The position numbers and the translations under genes were made by a program. A stretch of 53,668 bases of DNA, taken from contig CALXHN010000005.1 in the NCBI GenBank assembly GCA_944388105.1, positions 1 through 53,668 of the forward strand. Reading direction: 5' to 3'. Shown here piece after piece: positions 1-7,687 of this stretch. The notes below the pieces were generated by a model. It was given only the letters and a program-made list of their open reading frames with translations, was not told the origin of the DNA and did no database searches. Each line of letters starts with the position of its first letter. The first letter of the stretch is position 1. This stretch comes from an uncultured Gemmiger sp. (GTDB lineage: Bacteria > Bacillota > Clostridia > Oscillospirales > Ruminococcaceae).

Positions 1-368
1 CAGGTCTGGATGCCCTGGTAGCTGAACCGCTTGCCGCAGTTTTCGCCGCCGTTGCACAGGACCACCGCTTTCAGGCTGGGACGGTCACTGGTCTCGCTGC
101 CCATGATGGTGTTGATGGCATCGGCAGCCTTGTCGCCGCCGGGTGCGCACTTGAAGGTGGGCGCGCCGTCCTCCACAATGGCCTTGGCGTAGTCGGCACA
201 GCCGGCGTAGCCGCAGCCGCCGCAGTTGGCGCCCGCCAAACAGGCGGTGATTTCCGCAATGCGCGGGTCCTCATACACAGCCATGAACTTGGAAGCCAGC
301 ACCAGCACGATACTGCCCACCAGACCCAGCACCGCCAGGACGGCGACCGCAAGAATGATCGGATTCAT
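1..368 (-). CDS. rnfB: Rnf complex subunit B, N-terminal part (cut by window edge)
   Basis: Ferredoxin-oxidising iron-sulfur subunit of the Rnf complex, which couples electron flow from reduced ferredoxin to NAD with ion export. 122 residues are visible and the C-terminal ferredoxin domains lie outside the window. The start ATG (366-368) gives an N-terminal membrane helix (about residues 3-26), followed by cysteines 49, 52, 57 and 74 in the CX2CX4CX16C spacing of the RnfB 4Fe-4S domain. It is the last gene of the visible rnfCDGEAB operon, about 20 bases after rnfA. A different overlapping frame is open in this stretch but does not give this motif. The call is firm. Confidence 0.93.
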   Translation of the reverse strand, partial: MNPIILAVAVLAVLGLVGSIVLVLASKFMAVYEDPRIAEITACLAGANCGGCGYAGCADYAKAIVEDGAPTFKCAPGGDKAADAINTIMGSETSDRPSLKAVVLCNGGENCGKRFSYQGIQT

Positions 369-388
369 ACTTAGTCCCCCTCCTTATC

Positions 389-1027
389 TCAGACCAGTGC
401 ATTGATGATGTTTTCAACCAGGCCGCCGAAGCCCATGAAACTCATCGAGGTGATGGCCGCCGACACCAGGGTGATGGGCAGGCCCTTGAAGCTTTCCGGC
501 GGGTTGGAGGACTCCACACGCTGGCGCACGCCGCAGAACAGCAGCATGGCCACCAGGAAGCCCACGCCGGCGCCGGCAGCGCAGATCAGCGCTTCGGCAT
601 AGGCCAGACCAAAGCCCTGCTCCGCCACGATATCGGAGTAATCCTGCACGGCCAGGATGGTGACACCCAGCACGCAGCAGTTGGTGGTGATCAGGGGCAG
701 ATACACGCCCAGGGCGGTGTACAGGGCAGGCACATACTTCTTCAGGGTGATCTCGATGAGCTGGACCAGCACGGCGATGACCAGGATGAAGACGACGGTC
801 TGCATGTAGCCCAGGTCATAGGCATCCAGCAGGAAGATCTGCAGCGGGAAGGTGACCGCCGTGGCAATGACCATGACGAAGATGACCGCCAGACCCATGC
901 CGGTGGAAGAATCCACCTTTTTGGAAACGCCCAGGAAGGGGCAGATGCCCAGGAACTGGACCAGAACGTAGTTGTTGACCAGGATCAGGTTGAAGAAGAT
1001 GGTCGCAAACACAGCGAGATTGTTCAT
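389..1027 (-). CDS. rnfA: Rnf complex subunit A
   Basis: Integral membrane subunit of the Rnf ferredoxin:NAD oxidoreductase, 212 residues, the usual length, with about six membrane helices. Together with RnfE it holds a [2Fe-2S] cluster inside the membrane. The cysteine positions known from the related NqrE/RnfA structures are present here: Cys29 in LGIC and Cys117 in TTNC. The conserved C-terminal FKGLP motif is also present. The start overlaps the end of rnfE by four bases, so translation is probably coupled. This intact copy serves as the reference for the divergent A-like protein at 15637-16287. Confidence 0.96.
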   Translation of the reverse strand: MNNLAVFATIFFNLILVNNYVLVQFLGICPFLGVSKKVDSSTGMGLAVIFVMVIATAVTFPLQIFLLDAYDLGYMQTVVFILVIAVLVQLIEITLKKYVPALYTALGVYLPLITTNCCVLGVTILAVQDYSDIVAEQGFGLAYAEALICAAGAGVGFLVAMLLFCGVRQRVESSNPPESFKGLPITLVSAAITSMSFMGFGGLVENIINALV

Positions 1028-1710
1028 GCCTGGTCACCTCCCTCGGATTTGGCGGCGTCGATCTCGTCCAGCATGACTTCGCCGCAGGTCTTGCGCTCAA
1101 TGGGATGGTTGGTCTTTTTCTCGATAAAAACGCACAGGGCCATCAGGCAGCCGAAGACGAAGAAGCCGCCGGGAGCCTGGTTCATGATGCCCATACGGTC
1201 CACGCTTTCGGGGATGATGGTGATGCCCATCCAGGAACCGTTGCCGATGATCTCACGGACGCTGGACATGAGCAGCATGGTGATGATGTAGCCAAGACCC
1301 ATGCCCACGCCGTCCACGGCGGATTCCACCACCGTGTGCTTGCAGGCGAACATTTCGGCACGGCCCAGGATGATGCAGTTGACCACGATCAGGGCCAGGA
1401 ACACACCCAGGGAGTCATACAGATCCTGGGCGTAGGCTTCCAGCACCATCTGGACCACGGTGACGAAGGTGGCGATGATGACGATGTAGCAGGGCAGATG
1501 GACCTTGTCGGGAATCGCCTTGCGCAGGGCGGAAATGACGATGTTGGAGCACACCAGCACGAAGGTCATGGACAGGCCCATGCCCAGGGCACCGGAAACG
1601 GTGGTGGTGACGGCCAGGGCCGAGCAGCAGCCCAGCACCAGACGCAGGACCGGGTTTTCACGGATAATACCGGCGGTGAAGATCTTCCACAGGCTTTGTT
1701 TTTCGCTCAT
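1024..1710 (-). CDS. rnfE: Rnf complex subunit E
   Basis: Membrane subunit paired with RnfA in the Rnf complex, 228 residues. Conserved ligand positions for the shared [2Fe-2S] cluster are visible: LGCC (Cys29) and VVNC (Cys112) followed by IILGR. The gene overlaps rnfA at its 3' end by four bases and follows rnfG after two bases, as expected in a tightly packed clostridial operon. The C-terminus is a charged cytoplasmic tail ending in a glutamate/aspartate-rich stretch. No anomaly seen. Confidence 0.96.
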   Translation of the reverse strand: MSEKQSLWKIFTAGIIRENPVLRLVLGCCSALAVTTTVSGALGMGLSMTFVLVCSNIVISALRKAIPDKVHLPCYIVIIATFVTVVQMVLEAYAQDLYDSLGVFLALIVVNCIILGRAEMFACKHTVVESAVDGVGMGLGYIITMLLMSSVREIIGNGSWMGITIIPESVDRMGIMNQAPGGFFVFGCLMALCVFIEKKTNHPIERKTCGEVMLDEIDAAKSEGGDQA

Positions 1711-1712
1711 GG

Positions 1713-2297
1713 TCAGGCCACCCCCTTGATCTCATTGTTGTAGCAGTCGATGGCGCTGTTATAGGCCGAAATGACAGCGTTGGAAGAAATGGTGGCACCC
1801 GCGATGGTATCCACGGGGTTGCCGGCGGACACATGCTGGGAGGCATCCCAGCCCAGGAAACCGGACCAGAAGCTTTCGTTCATGGTCTTGGAACCGATGC
1901 CGGTGGTCTGGGTGGAAGCGTCCACGCTGGTGGCCAGGATCTTGCCGGAAGCGTCAAAGGAAACGTACACAACCACTTCCTTGCCGCTGTAACCGGCGGC
2001 GGAAGCCTTGACGGCCGCCAGGCCGTCGGCGGTGGTCACAGCCCCCTGCACGCCGGGGGTCTGGATGTTCTCCACCGTGGTCAGGGCGGAAGGATCGGTG
2101 ACACCGGGCAGAACGCCCATGTACGCTTCCTGGGTGGCGGCTTCCTGGTTGGCCTGGATGATGGGTTTGGTGGCGTCGTTCAGGGCCGCCAGAGCGGCGC
2201 TGCACACCACGCAGATGACAACCAGGATGATGACCGGGTAGATCATCGTCTTGAAAGCGGACTCCTGCGCGGGGGTCTTTGCGTTCTTCTCAGCCAT
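1713..2297 (-). CDS. rnfG: Rnf complex subunit G (covalent FMN subunit)
   Basis: FMN-binding subunit of the Rnf complex, 194 residues, with one N-terminal membrane helix (about residues 17-38) and an extracytoplasmic FMN-binding domain. The flavin attachment motif appears as DTIAGATISS near residue 169. The threonine that would be modified by the flavin transferase ApbE is kept, while the first small residue of the usual S/T-G-A-T is alanine. No apbE gene lies in this window. It abuts rnfD by a one-base overlap and is followed two bases later by rnfE. Confidence 0.95.
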   Translation of the reverse strand: MAEKNAKTPAQESAFKTMIYPVIILVVICVVCSAALAALNDATKPIIQANQEAATQEAYMGVLPGVTDPSALTTVENIQTPGVQGAVTTADGLAAVKASAAGYSGKEVVVYVSFDASGKILATSVDASTQTTGIGSKTMNESFWSGFLGWDASQHVSAGNPVDTIAGATISSNAVISAYNSAIDCYNNEIKGVA

Positions 2298-3280
2298 CAG
2301 GCGTTGCCCCCTTCCTTGGCCGCGGCTTTGGCGGCCTTTTTCTGCTTTTTGGGTTTCTTGTAGCCCAGCGGGATCTGGTGGCTCCAGGCGTTGAACCAGG
2401 GCACCATCAGGTTGCCCAGCAGGATGGCGAAGCTCATGCCTTCGTTCATGCTGCCGAAATAGCGGATGGCGAAGGTCACCAGACCGATGAAGATGCCATA
2501 GATCAGCTTGCCCTTGGTGGTGAAGGGGCTGGTGACGTAGTCGGTGGCCATAAAGACGGCGCCGAACATCAAGCCGCCGGCCAGGATCTCGGCCACAGCG
2601 GCATGCAGGCTGCCGGTGGCGATCCAGGACAGCACAAAGACGGTGCCCACGATGCTGCCGGGAATGGCAAACCCGATGGTGCCGGTGGCCAGCAGGTAAA
2701 CAAGACCCAGCAGGATGGCCAGGATACAGGTCTCACCCATCATGCCTCCGTGCAGACCCAGGAACAGGTCCAGCAGGCTGACGGTGGTCTTGTCCACGCT
2801 GTCGGCCAGCGGGGTGGCGGAAGCCAGGGCATCCACCGCCATGTCGGGGTAGATATAAGCGGTCATGCGGGCGGTGAAGCTGAGGAACAGCACGATACGG
2901 CCCACCAGTGCCGGGTTGGCAAAGTTGAAGCCGATGCCGCCGAACAGCTGCTTGACCACCACGATGGCCACAAAGGCACCCACCACGCAGATCCACAGAG
3001 GCAGACCCACGGGGAAGTTCAGTGCCAGGATCACGCCGGTGACGCAGGCGGAAAGGTCGCCCACCGGGTTGGGTTTCTTCATGATCAGGCAGTACAGATA
3101 CTCGAAAGCCACGCAGGCCAGCGTGGTGACGGCCACGCTGATGAGGGCTTCATAGCCGAAGATCAGCGCCGCCGCGACGATGCAGGGCACCAGCGCCTTG
3201 AGGACGTTGCCCATCAGGCCGCGGGTGCTGGAATCGTCCCGGATATGGGGCGAGGCAGTTACGAACAAAACCTGGTCCAT
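2297..3280 (-). CDS. rnfD: Rnf complex subunit D
   Basis: Multi-spanning membrane subunit of the Rnf complex, 327 residues, which carries covalent FMN and forms part of the ion path. The FMN-attachment motif SAT is visible with Thr156, and the family motif KQLFGGIGFNFANPALVG is intact around residues 110-127. The C-terminus is lysine/alanine-rich. It sits two bases after rnfC and overlaps rnfG by one base. It is the reference for the second D-like protein at 17163-18191. Confidence 0.96.
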   Translation of the reverse strand: MDQVLFVTASPHIRDDSSTRGLMGNVLKALVPCIVAAALIFGYEALISVAVTTLACVAFEYLYCLIMKKPNPVGDLSACVTGVILALNFPVGLPLWICVVGAFVAIVVVKQLFGGIGFNFANPALVGRIVLFLSFTARMTAYIYPDMAVDALASATPLADSVDKTTVSLLDLFLGLHGGMMGETCILAILLGLVYLLATGTIGFAIPGSIVGTVFVLSWIATGSLHAAVAEILAGGLMFGAVFMATDYVTSPFTTKGKLIYGIFIGLVTFAIRYFGSMNEGMSFAILLGNLMVPWFNAWSHQIPLGYKKPKKQKKAAKAAAKEGGNA

Positions 3281-3282
3281 CG

Positions 3283-4617
3283 TTACTTACCTCCCTTGCG
3301 CATTTCGCTGAGATACCAGGCCTTGGCCTGGGTCACAGCCTGGGAAACCGGGCGCTTGGCCGGACAGACATAGGTGCAGCTGCCGCAGGCAACGCACAGG
3401 TCCACGCACAGGCTCTTCAGGGCCGCGGTATCCTTCTTGTTATGGTTTTCCACAATGACCACCGGTTCCAGACCCATGGGGCAGGCGCTGATGCACCGGC
3501 CGCAGCGGATGCAGGGCTGGGCGGCAGGCAGAACGGCTGCCTTGCGGCTGAACAGCAGCAGGCCGTTGTTCTGCTTGAGCACCGGGAAGTCCGCACTGGG
3601 CGAAGCACCGCCCATCATGGGACCGCCGAAGATGATCTTGCCCAGTTCCACGTCCGGCTTGATGCCGCCGCAGGCTTCGATGACATCCCGGTACAGGGTG
3701 CCGATGGGCACTTCGATGTTCTGGGGCTTGGCGATGGCGTCGCCGTCCACCGTGACACGCTTGCTGACCAGAGGAATACCGGTCTTGAGATACTTGCCCA
3801 GGGTGGACACGGAAGTGACGTTCATGACGATGCAGCCGCAGTCCGCCGGCAGGCCCGCCTTGCCGGAAGGTCCGATCTGGGGCACTTCCCGGCCGGTGCA
3901 GGTCTCCACCAGGGTCTTTTCAGCGCCCTGGGGGTACCGCATGGGCAGCGGCTTGACCGAAACGCCCTTCATGTCCCGGGTCAGGGAGCACATCAGATCG
4001 ATGCATGCCGGCTTGTTGCGCTCAATGCCGATGATGCAGTGCGGGATCTCACAGTACTTCATGACCGCCTCGATACCGGACAGGATGGTATCGCTGCATT
4101 CCAGCATTTCACGGGCGTCGGTGGTCAGGTAGGGCTCACACTCCGCCGCATTGATCAGCAGGGTGTCCACCTTGGCCATGAGCTTGACGTGGGTCGGGAA
4201 GCCCGCGCCGCCCACACCCACCAGGCCGCAGGCCTGGATGGCAGCCAGCAGGGATTCCTTGTCGGTGACCGTGGGCGGCACGCAGGCCGGGTCCACGGTC
4301 TGGTTGCCGTCGCACTGGATGGCCACAGCCTGACAGACCGGACCGTTGACCATGCGCATGGGCGCCACGTCAACCACCGTGCCGGACACGCTGGAGTGGA
4401 TATTGGCACTGACAAAACCGCCGGCTTTGCCGATCAGGGTGCCAACGAACACCTGATCGCCTTTTTTGACGACGGGTTCCGCCGGAGCGCCGATGTGCAT
4501 CGACATGGGAATGACGACGTTTTTGGGCACCGGCATACGCACGGTGGGCATGTCGGCCGTCGATTTCTCATGCGGGACACGGGCGCCCTTGGCGGAGCGC
4601 TTCAGGATTTTCAACAT
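3283..4617 (-). CDS. rnfC: Rnf complex subunit C
   Basis: Peripheral NADH/FMN and iron-sulfur subunit of the Rnf complex, 444 residues. Two 4Fe-4S motifs of the CX2CX2CX3CP type are visible near the C-terminus, beginning at about residues 368 (CIRCGRC) and 408 (CVDLCVACGSC region). The central part carries the RnfC/NuoF-like glycine-rich segment GVGGAGFPTHVK. The ATG at 4615-4617 is preceded by a GGGGGAA-type ribosome site about ten bases upstream. It is the first gene of the operon and lies about 77 bases downstream of a good sigma-A promoter. Confidence 0.96.
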   Translation of the reverse strand: MLKILKRSAKGARVPHEKSTADMPTVRMPVPKNVVIPMSMHIGAPAEPVVKKGDQVFVGTLIGKAGGFVSANIHSSVSGTVVDVAPMRMVNGPVCQAVAIQCDGNQTVDPACVPPTVTDKESLLAAIQACGLVGVGGAGFPTHVKLMAKVDTLLINAAECEPYLTTDAREMLECSDTILSGIEAVMKYCEIPHCIIGIERNKPACIDLMCSLTRDMKGVSVKPLPMRYPQGAEKTLVETCTGREVPQIGPSGKAGLPADCGCIVMNVTSVSTLGKYLKTGIPLVSKRVTVDGDAIAKPQNIEVPIGTLYRDVIEACGGIKPDVELGKIIFGGPMMGGASPSADFPVLKQNNGLLLFSRKAAVLPAAQPCIRCGRCISACPMGLEPVVIVENHNKKDTAALKSLCVDLCVACGSCTYVCPAKRPVSQAVTQAKAWYLSEMRKGGK

Positions 4618-4693
4618 GGATCCTGTTCCCCCATTCCTTTGTTGCTCTTTTTGCCGGCTTCCACCGCCAAAAAGACAAAATTATACATGGTTT

Positions 4694-4722
4694 ATTTTAA
4701 TGCGCTTATCCTGCCAAGTCAA
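4694..4722 (-). promoter_or_regulatory. Promoter of the rnfCDGEAB operon
   Basis: On the minus strand TTGACT (4717-4722) and TAAAAT (4694-4699) are separated by exactly 17 bases. The expected start point is near 4687, giving a leader of about 70 bases before rnfC. Seen in the sequence; strength not measured. Confidence 0.8.
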
Positions 4723-4809
4723 GGCCGCGGCAGTGGTCAAATTTTACACAATGTCCATAGTTTGGAAACATTTTCTTTGCCCTGCGTGGTCCCATACAGG
4801 GGTTTTGCA

Positions 4810-4838
4810 TTGCCTTTTGCCCGCCTGTGTGGTATACT
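4810..4838 (+). promoter_or_regulatory. Promoter of the 47-residue membrane micro-ORF
   Basis: TTGCCT (4810-4815), a 17-base spacer, then TATACT (4833-4838) preceded by TGG, an extended -10. It points away from the rnf promoter; the two -35 boxes are about 87 bases apart. The predicted start lies near 4845, giving a leader of about 50 bases. Confidence 0.7.
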
Positions 4839-4894
4839 GTACGCAAGCGTAATATGACATGGCGGGCCCTTTGCGGGGCAGGGAGGTATGCCTG

Positions 4895-5038
4895 ATGAAA
4901 ACCGTTCTCAAAATGATCGCTGTGCTGGCTGTTCTGGCCGGTGTTCTGGCGTTGGCGGCCGCTGTTTTGTGCAAGCGCAAGCCCGACCCCGCCGAATATA
5001 TCACCCTGTACGGCGGCCCCGACGAAGCCGACGCCTGA
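4895..5038 (+). CDS. Small single-span membrane protein, 47 residues
   Basis: A very short gene starting MKTVLKMIAV and ending PDEADA. Residues about 5-25 form one hydrophobic alanine/leucine/valine helix, followed by a basic CKRK stretch and an acidic C-terminus. The ATG at 4895 is preceded by GGGAGGT with a seven-base gap. It has its own extended -10 promoter (4810-4838) and a strong intrinsic terminator (5111-5157), so it is a self-contained transcription unit divergent from the rnf operon. I do not recognise a family. An overlapping frame starting at 4888 is longer in codons but has an arginine-rich shadow composition and poorer spacing. Confidence 0.7.
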   Translation: MKTVLKMIAVLAVLAGVLALAAAVLCKRKPDPAEYITLYGGPDEADA

Positions 5039-5110
5039 GTGTCCGGCGGCGGACGGCCGTCCGCATTTAGGCAATATCCGCAAGAATCGCGGTGCAAGAA
5101 ATGCAAAGTC

Positions 5111-5157
5111 AAGCGCGCCCTGTCATGGCCATCGTGCCATGCAGGGCGCGCTTTTTT
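5111..5157 (+). terminator. Intrinsic terminator after the 47-residue ORF
   Basis: Long hairpin: GCGCGCCCTG pairs with CAGGGCGCGC, with an inner CATGGC/GCCATG stem, followed by six T residues on the plus strand. On the minus strand the hairpin is not followed by a T run, so it may only weakly end glgB transcription. Confidence 0.85.
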
Positions 5158-5173
5158 GTGTCTGTGCTTAGGG

Positions 5174-6940
5174 TCATTCCAGCCGCAGCAGAACGGCGGA
5201 GAAGGGTGCCAGCGTCCCTTCCAGTTTCTGTCCGGCCACCGTGCAGGGGCACTCCCCTTCCGGCGTCATGCCGCCGTAGGGCTGCCAGTCGCTGTACAAC
5301 AGCACCCGGGCCGTCCCGGGCTGGACGGGCACCGCGAAAGTCTGGGGCTTGTCGCTGAAATTGAAGGCCGCAGCCACCCGGCGGTGTCCGGCCCGACGCT
5401 CGAACACATAGACGCACTGGCTTTCCCGGTGGCAGTCCAGCCAGACAAAGCCTGCCGGGTCCTCATCCTGCTGCCACAGCGCCGGCTCCTCCAGATACAG
5501 CCGGTTGAGCGCCTGGATATAGTGGTAGAACCCGTCGTGGTTGGGGTAGCTGCGCAGGCACCAGTCCTGTTCCCGGGCCGGGTCCCACTCCCGCAGCTGG
5601 CCGATCTCACTGCCCATAAAATTCAGCTTTTTCCCCGGGTGGGTCATCATATACAGGTACAGCGCCCGCCCCTGGGGGAACTTGCCGTCGTAGCCGCCAT
5701 TCATCTTCTGCAAAATGGTGGCCTTGCCGTGGACCACCTCGTCGTGGGAGAAGGGCAGCAGATACCGTTCCTTGTAATAGTACATCATGGAGAAGGTCAG
5801 CTTGTGGTAGTTGTCCGGACGGTATTCCGGGTCAGTCTGCAGGAAAGAGAGGGTGTCGTGCATCCAGCCCAGATTCCACTTGTAGTCAAAGCCCAGTCCT
5901 CCCTGCTCCGCCGGACGGGTGATGCCCTCGAAACAGGTGGAATCCTCCGCTGCCAGCAGACAGCCAGGGTGGCGCTGTTTGAGCCCCCGGTTCATGGTGC
6001 GCAGGAATTCCACCCCGTTGCCGTTGACGCCCCGGCGCTCGTCCCCCTGCCAGTAGAGGATCCGGCTGATGGCGTCGTACCGCAGGCCGTCAAAGTGGAA
6101 CTTTTCCAGCCAGTAATGCCCCGCCGACTGCAGAAAGCTGCGCACCTCCCCCCGGGAGTGCATGAAGTTGCAGCTGCCCCACTCGCTGACCCCCACATCG
6201 TTGTGGGGATATTCGTACAGGGCGGTGCCGTCATACCGGGCCAGGGCGTAGGGGTCCAGGGCAAAGTGGGCGGGCACAAAGTCCATGATGACCCCGATGC
6301 CCCGGCGGTGGAGGGTATCCACCAGGGCCATGAGCTGGGCGGCGGTACCGTACCGGCTGGTGGGGGCAAAGAACCCGGTGATCTGATAGCCCCAGCTTTC
6401 GTCACAGGGATGTTCCGCCAGGGGCAGGAATTCCACATAGTTGTAGCCGCTCTCGCACAGGTAGTCGGCCAGGGGTCCGGCCAGTTCCTCATAATTGTAT
6501 ACCGTGCCGTCCGGCTTGCGCCGCCAGGACCCCAGATGCATCTCGTAGATGTTCAGAGGCTCATTGCGGCGGTCGGTGCGGGTGCGCATCCAGTGGGCAT
6601 CGCGGAAGGTATACTCCCCCAGATCCCGCACGATGGACCGGTGGGCCGGACGCAGGTCCATGCCGAATCCATAGGGGTCGCAGTGGTCGGTGAACTGCCC
6701 GTCCCGGGTGTGGATCCGGTACTCATAGGGGGTGCCGGGGGGTGCGTCGGGTACCGTCAGTTCATAGAAATTGCCGTCCCCCATCTTGTGCATGGGGCGG
6801 GGCTGGCCGTCCAGCAGCAGATCGATCCCCGCCGCCCCGGGGGCGAAGGTGCGGAACACCGTTCCCTCCACCCCGGGATGGGCCCCGAGAAATTCATAGG
6901 CATCAAACAGCTGCCCGGTGTAAAAGCCGTAAAAATCCAT
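5174..6940 (-). CDS. glgB: 1,4-alpha-glucan branching enzyme (GH13)
   Basis: Forms alpha-1,6 branches in glycogen. 588 residues, at the short end for the family because the extra N1 domain is missing: an N-terminal CBM48 (about residues 1-110) leads directly into the GH13 barrel. Catalytic features are visible: nucleophile Asp289 in GLRYDAI, acid/base Glu332 in LAAEDST, and Asp400 in FSHDEV. The frame is open upstream, but only the ATG at 6938-6940 has a good ribosome site (GGAGG, eight bases away); the ATG at 6953-6955 has none. No other glycogen genes are next to it. It is divergent from a TetR-type regulator that may control it. Confidence 0.95.
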   Translation of the reverse strand: MDFYGFYTGQLFDAYEFLGAHPGVEGTVFRTFAPGAAGIDLLLDGQPRPMHKMGDGNFYELTVPDAPPGTPYEYRIHTRDGQFTDHCDPYGFGMDLRPAHRSIVRDLGEYTFRDAHWMRTRTDRRNEPLNIYEMHLGSWRRKPDGTVYNYEELAGPLADYLCESGYNYVEFLPLAEHPCDESWGYQITGFFAPTSRYGTAAQLMALVDTLHRRGIGVIMDFVPAHFALDPYALARYDGTALYEYPHNDVGVSEWGSCNFMHSRGEVRSFLQSAGHYWLEKFHFDGLRYDAISRILYWQGDERRGVNGNGVEFLRTMNRGLKQRHPGCLLAAEDSTCFEGITRPAEQGGLGFDYKWNLGWMHDTLSFLQTDPEYRPDNYHKLTFSMMYYYKERYLLPFSHDEVVHGKATILQKMNGGYDGKFPQGRALYLYMMTHPGKKLNFMGSEIGQLREWDPAREQDWCLRSYPNHDGFYHYIQALNRLYLEEPALWQQDEDPAGFVWLDCHRESQCVYVFERRAGHRRVAAAFNFSDKPQTFAVPVQPGTARVLLYSDWQPYGGMTPEGECPCTVAGQKLEGTLAPFSAVLLRLE

Positions 6941-6961
6941 AGGGGTCGCCTCCATATTTAT

Positions 6962-6990
6962 TTGACTGTCGTCCAGTAATTTACTATAAT
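6962..6990 (+). promoter_or_regulatory. Promoter of the TetR-type regulator
   Basis: TTGACT (6962-6967), a 17-base spacer and a perfect TATAAT (6985-6990). The spacer contains the operator-like half CGTCCAGTA, so a bound repressor would block the promoter. The predicted start near 6997 leaves a leader of about 90 bases. Confidence 0.8.
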
Positions 6991-7054
6991 CAATATAGCA
7001 GACACCACACAGCTGTACCATCTGCGGATTTGACAATGTGTACAATACTGGACG
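6970..7054. promoter_or_regulatory. Pair of inverted operator-like sites between glgB and the TetR gene
   Basis: CGTCCAGTA at 6970-6978 is repeated as its reverse complement TACTGGACG at 7046-7054; similarity extends to about 12 of 14 positions (CGTCCAGTAWTKTA). One copy sits between the -35 and -10 of the regulator promoter and the other in the leader, about 76 bases away. This is the arrangement expected of an autoregulated TetR-type repressor, possibly with looping. The binding role is inferred. Confidence 0.5.
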
Positions 7055-7085
7055 CTTTTGAAAAATCGACAAGGGAGGCGAAGCC

Positions 7086-7625
7086 ATGGACATGAGAGAA
7101 AAAAAGACCCGGCAGAGCATCCGCAACGCCTTTTTGCAGCTGCGGGCCCACAAACCCCTGGAACGCATCACGGTGAAGGAGCTGGCCGAACTGGCCCAGA
7201 TCAGCAAAGCCACCTTTTACCTGCATTATCACGACATTTATGATCTGTCGGAACAGATGCAGAGCGAGGTCATCCGGATGATGCTGGACAGCCTGGAGCA
7301 GCCGGACAGCTTTCTCACCGACCGCAAGCGGTTCACCCGGGAGCTGTTTGCTTCCTTTGCCGCCCACGAAAATCTGACCAACATCCTGTTTTCCGGGTCC
7401 CAGGCAGCGGTACTGCCCATCAGCATCGAGCGGGGCATCAAGGAGCACATCTTCTCCATTGTGCCCGAAACCCGCAACGACGCCCGGTTCAACATCATGC
7501 TGACCTACCAGGTGCAGGGAGCCTACTACACCTATACGGAAAACCGGAAAAAGTTCGGTGCGGAGCAGGTGCTGGCCGCCCTGGACGAGATTACCGACCG
7601 CATTGCCGCCAAACCGGATTTCTGA
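7086..7625 (+). CDS. TetR/AcrR-family transcriptional regulator
   Basis: 179 residues. The N-terminal helix-turn-helix has the classic TetR pattern: ITVKELAELAQISKATFYLHY at about residues 28-48. The C-terminal half has the look of the TetR C-terminal ligand domain found in Firmicutes and should bind a ligand I cannot identify. ATG 7086 follows GGGAGG with about nine bases of spacing. It is divergent from glgB and preceded by a promoter overlapped by an operator-like site, so autoregulation and control of glgB are the simplest guesses. The gene ends at a strong bidirectional terminator. Confidence 0.88.
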   Translation: MDMREKKTRQSIRNAFLQLRAHKPLERITVKELAELAQISKATFYLHYHDIYDLSEQMQSEVIRMMLDSLEQPDSFLTDRKRFTRELFASFAAHENLTNILFSGSQAAVLPISIERGIKEHIFSIVPETRNDARFNIMLTYQVQGAYYTYTENRKKFGAEQVLAALDEITDRIAAKPDF

Positions 7626-7629
7626 AAGC

Positions 7630-7666
7630 AAAAACCGCCGGTCCCATACGGGACCGGCGGTTTTTT
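7630..7666. terminator. Bidirectional terminator
   Basis: CCGCCGGTCCC and GGGACCGGCGG form a stem with a small loop, flanked by A-rich sequence on the left and six T residues on the right. It serves both the TetR gene (+) and the ECF S-component gene (-). Confidence 0.9.
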
Positions 7667-7687
7667 CGGTTGCTTGCTGGGCTTGTC

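Noticed and set aside
4706..5112. Minus-strand open frames upstream of rnfC (about 122-125 codons)
   Set aside because: They cover both divergent promoters and the micro-ORF, contain no domain and have no ribosome site.
5039..6979. Plus-strand open frame of 646 codons opposite glgB
   Set aside because: High GC at third positions opens the antisense frame. glgB on the other strand has all catalytic motifs; the plus-strand product has none and no good ribosome site.
7030..7058. Perfect TTGACA at 7030-7035 as a second promoter for the TetR gene
   Set aside because: No -10-like sequence lies 16-18 bases downstream (CGCTTT at that position), whereas 6962-6990 is near consensus.
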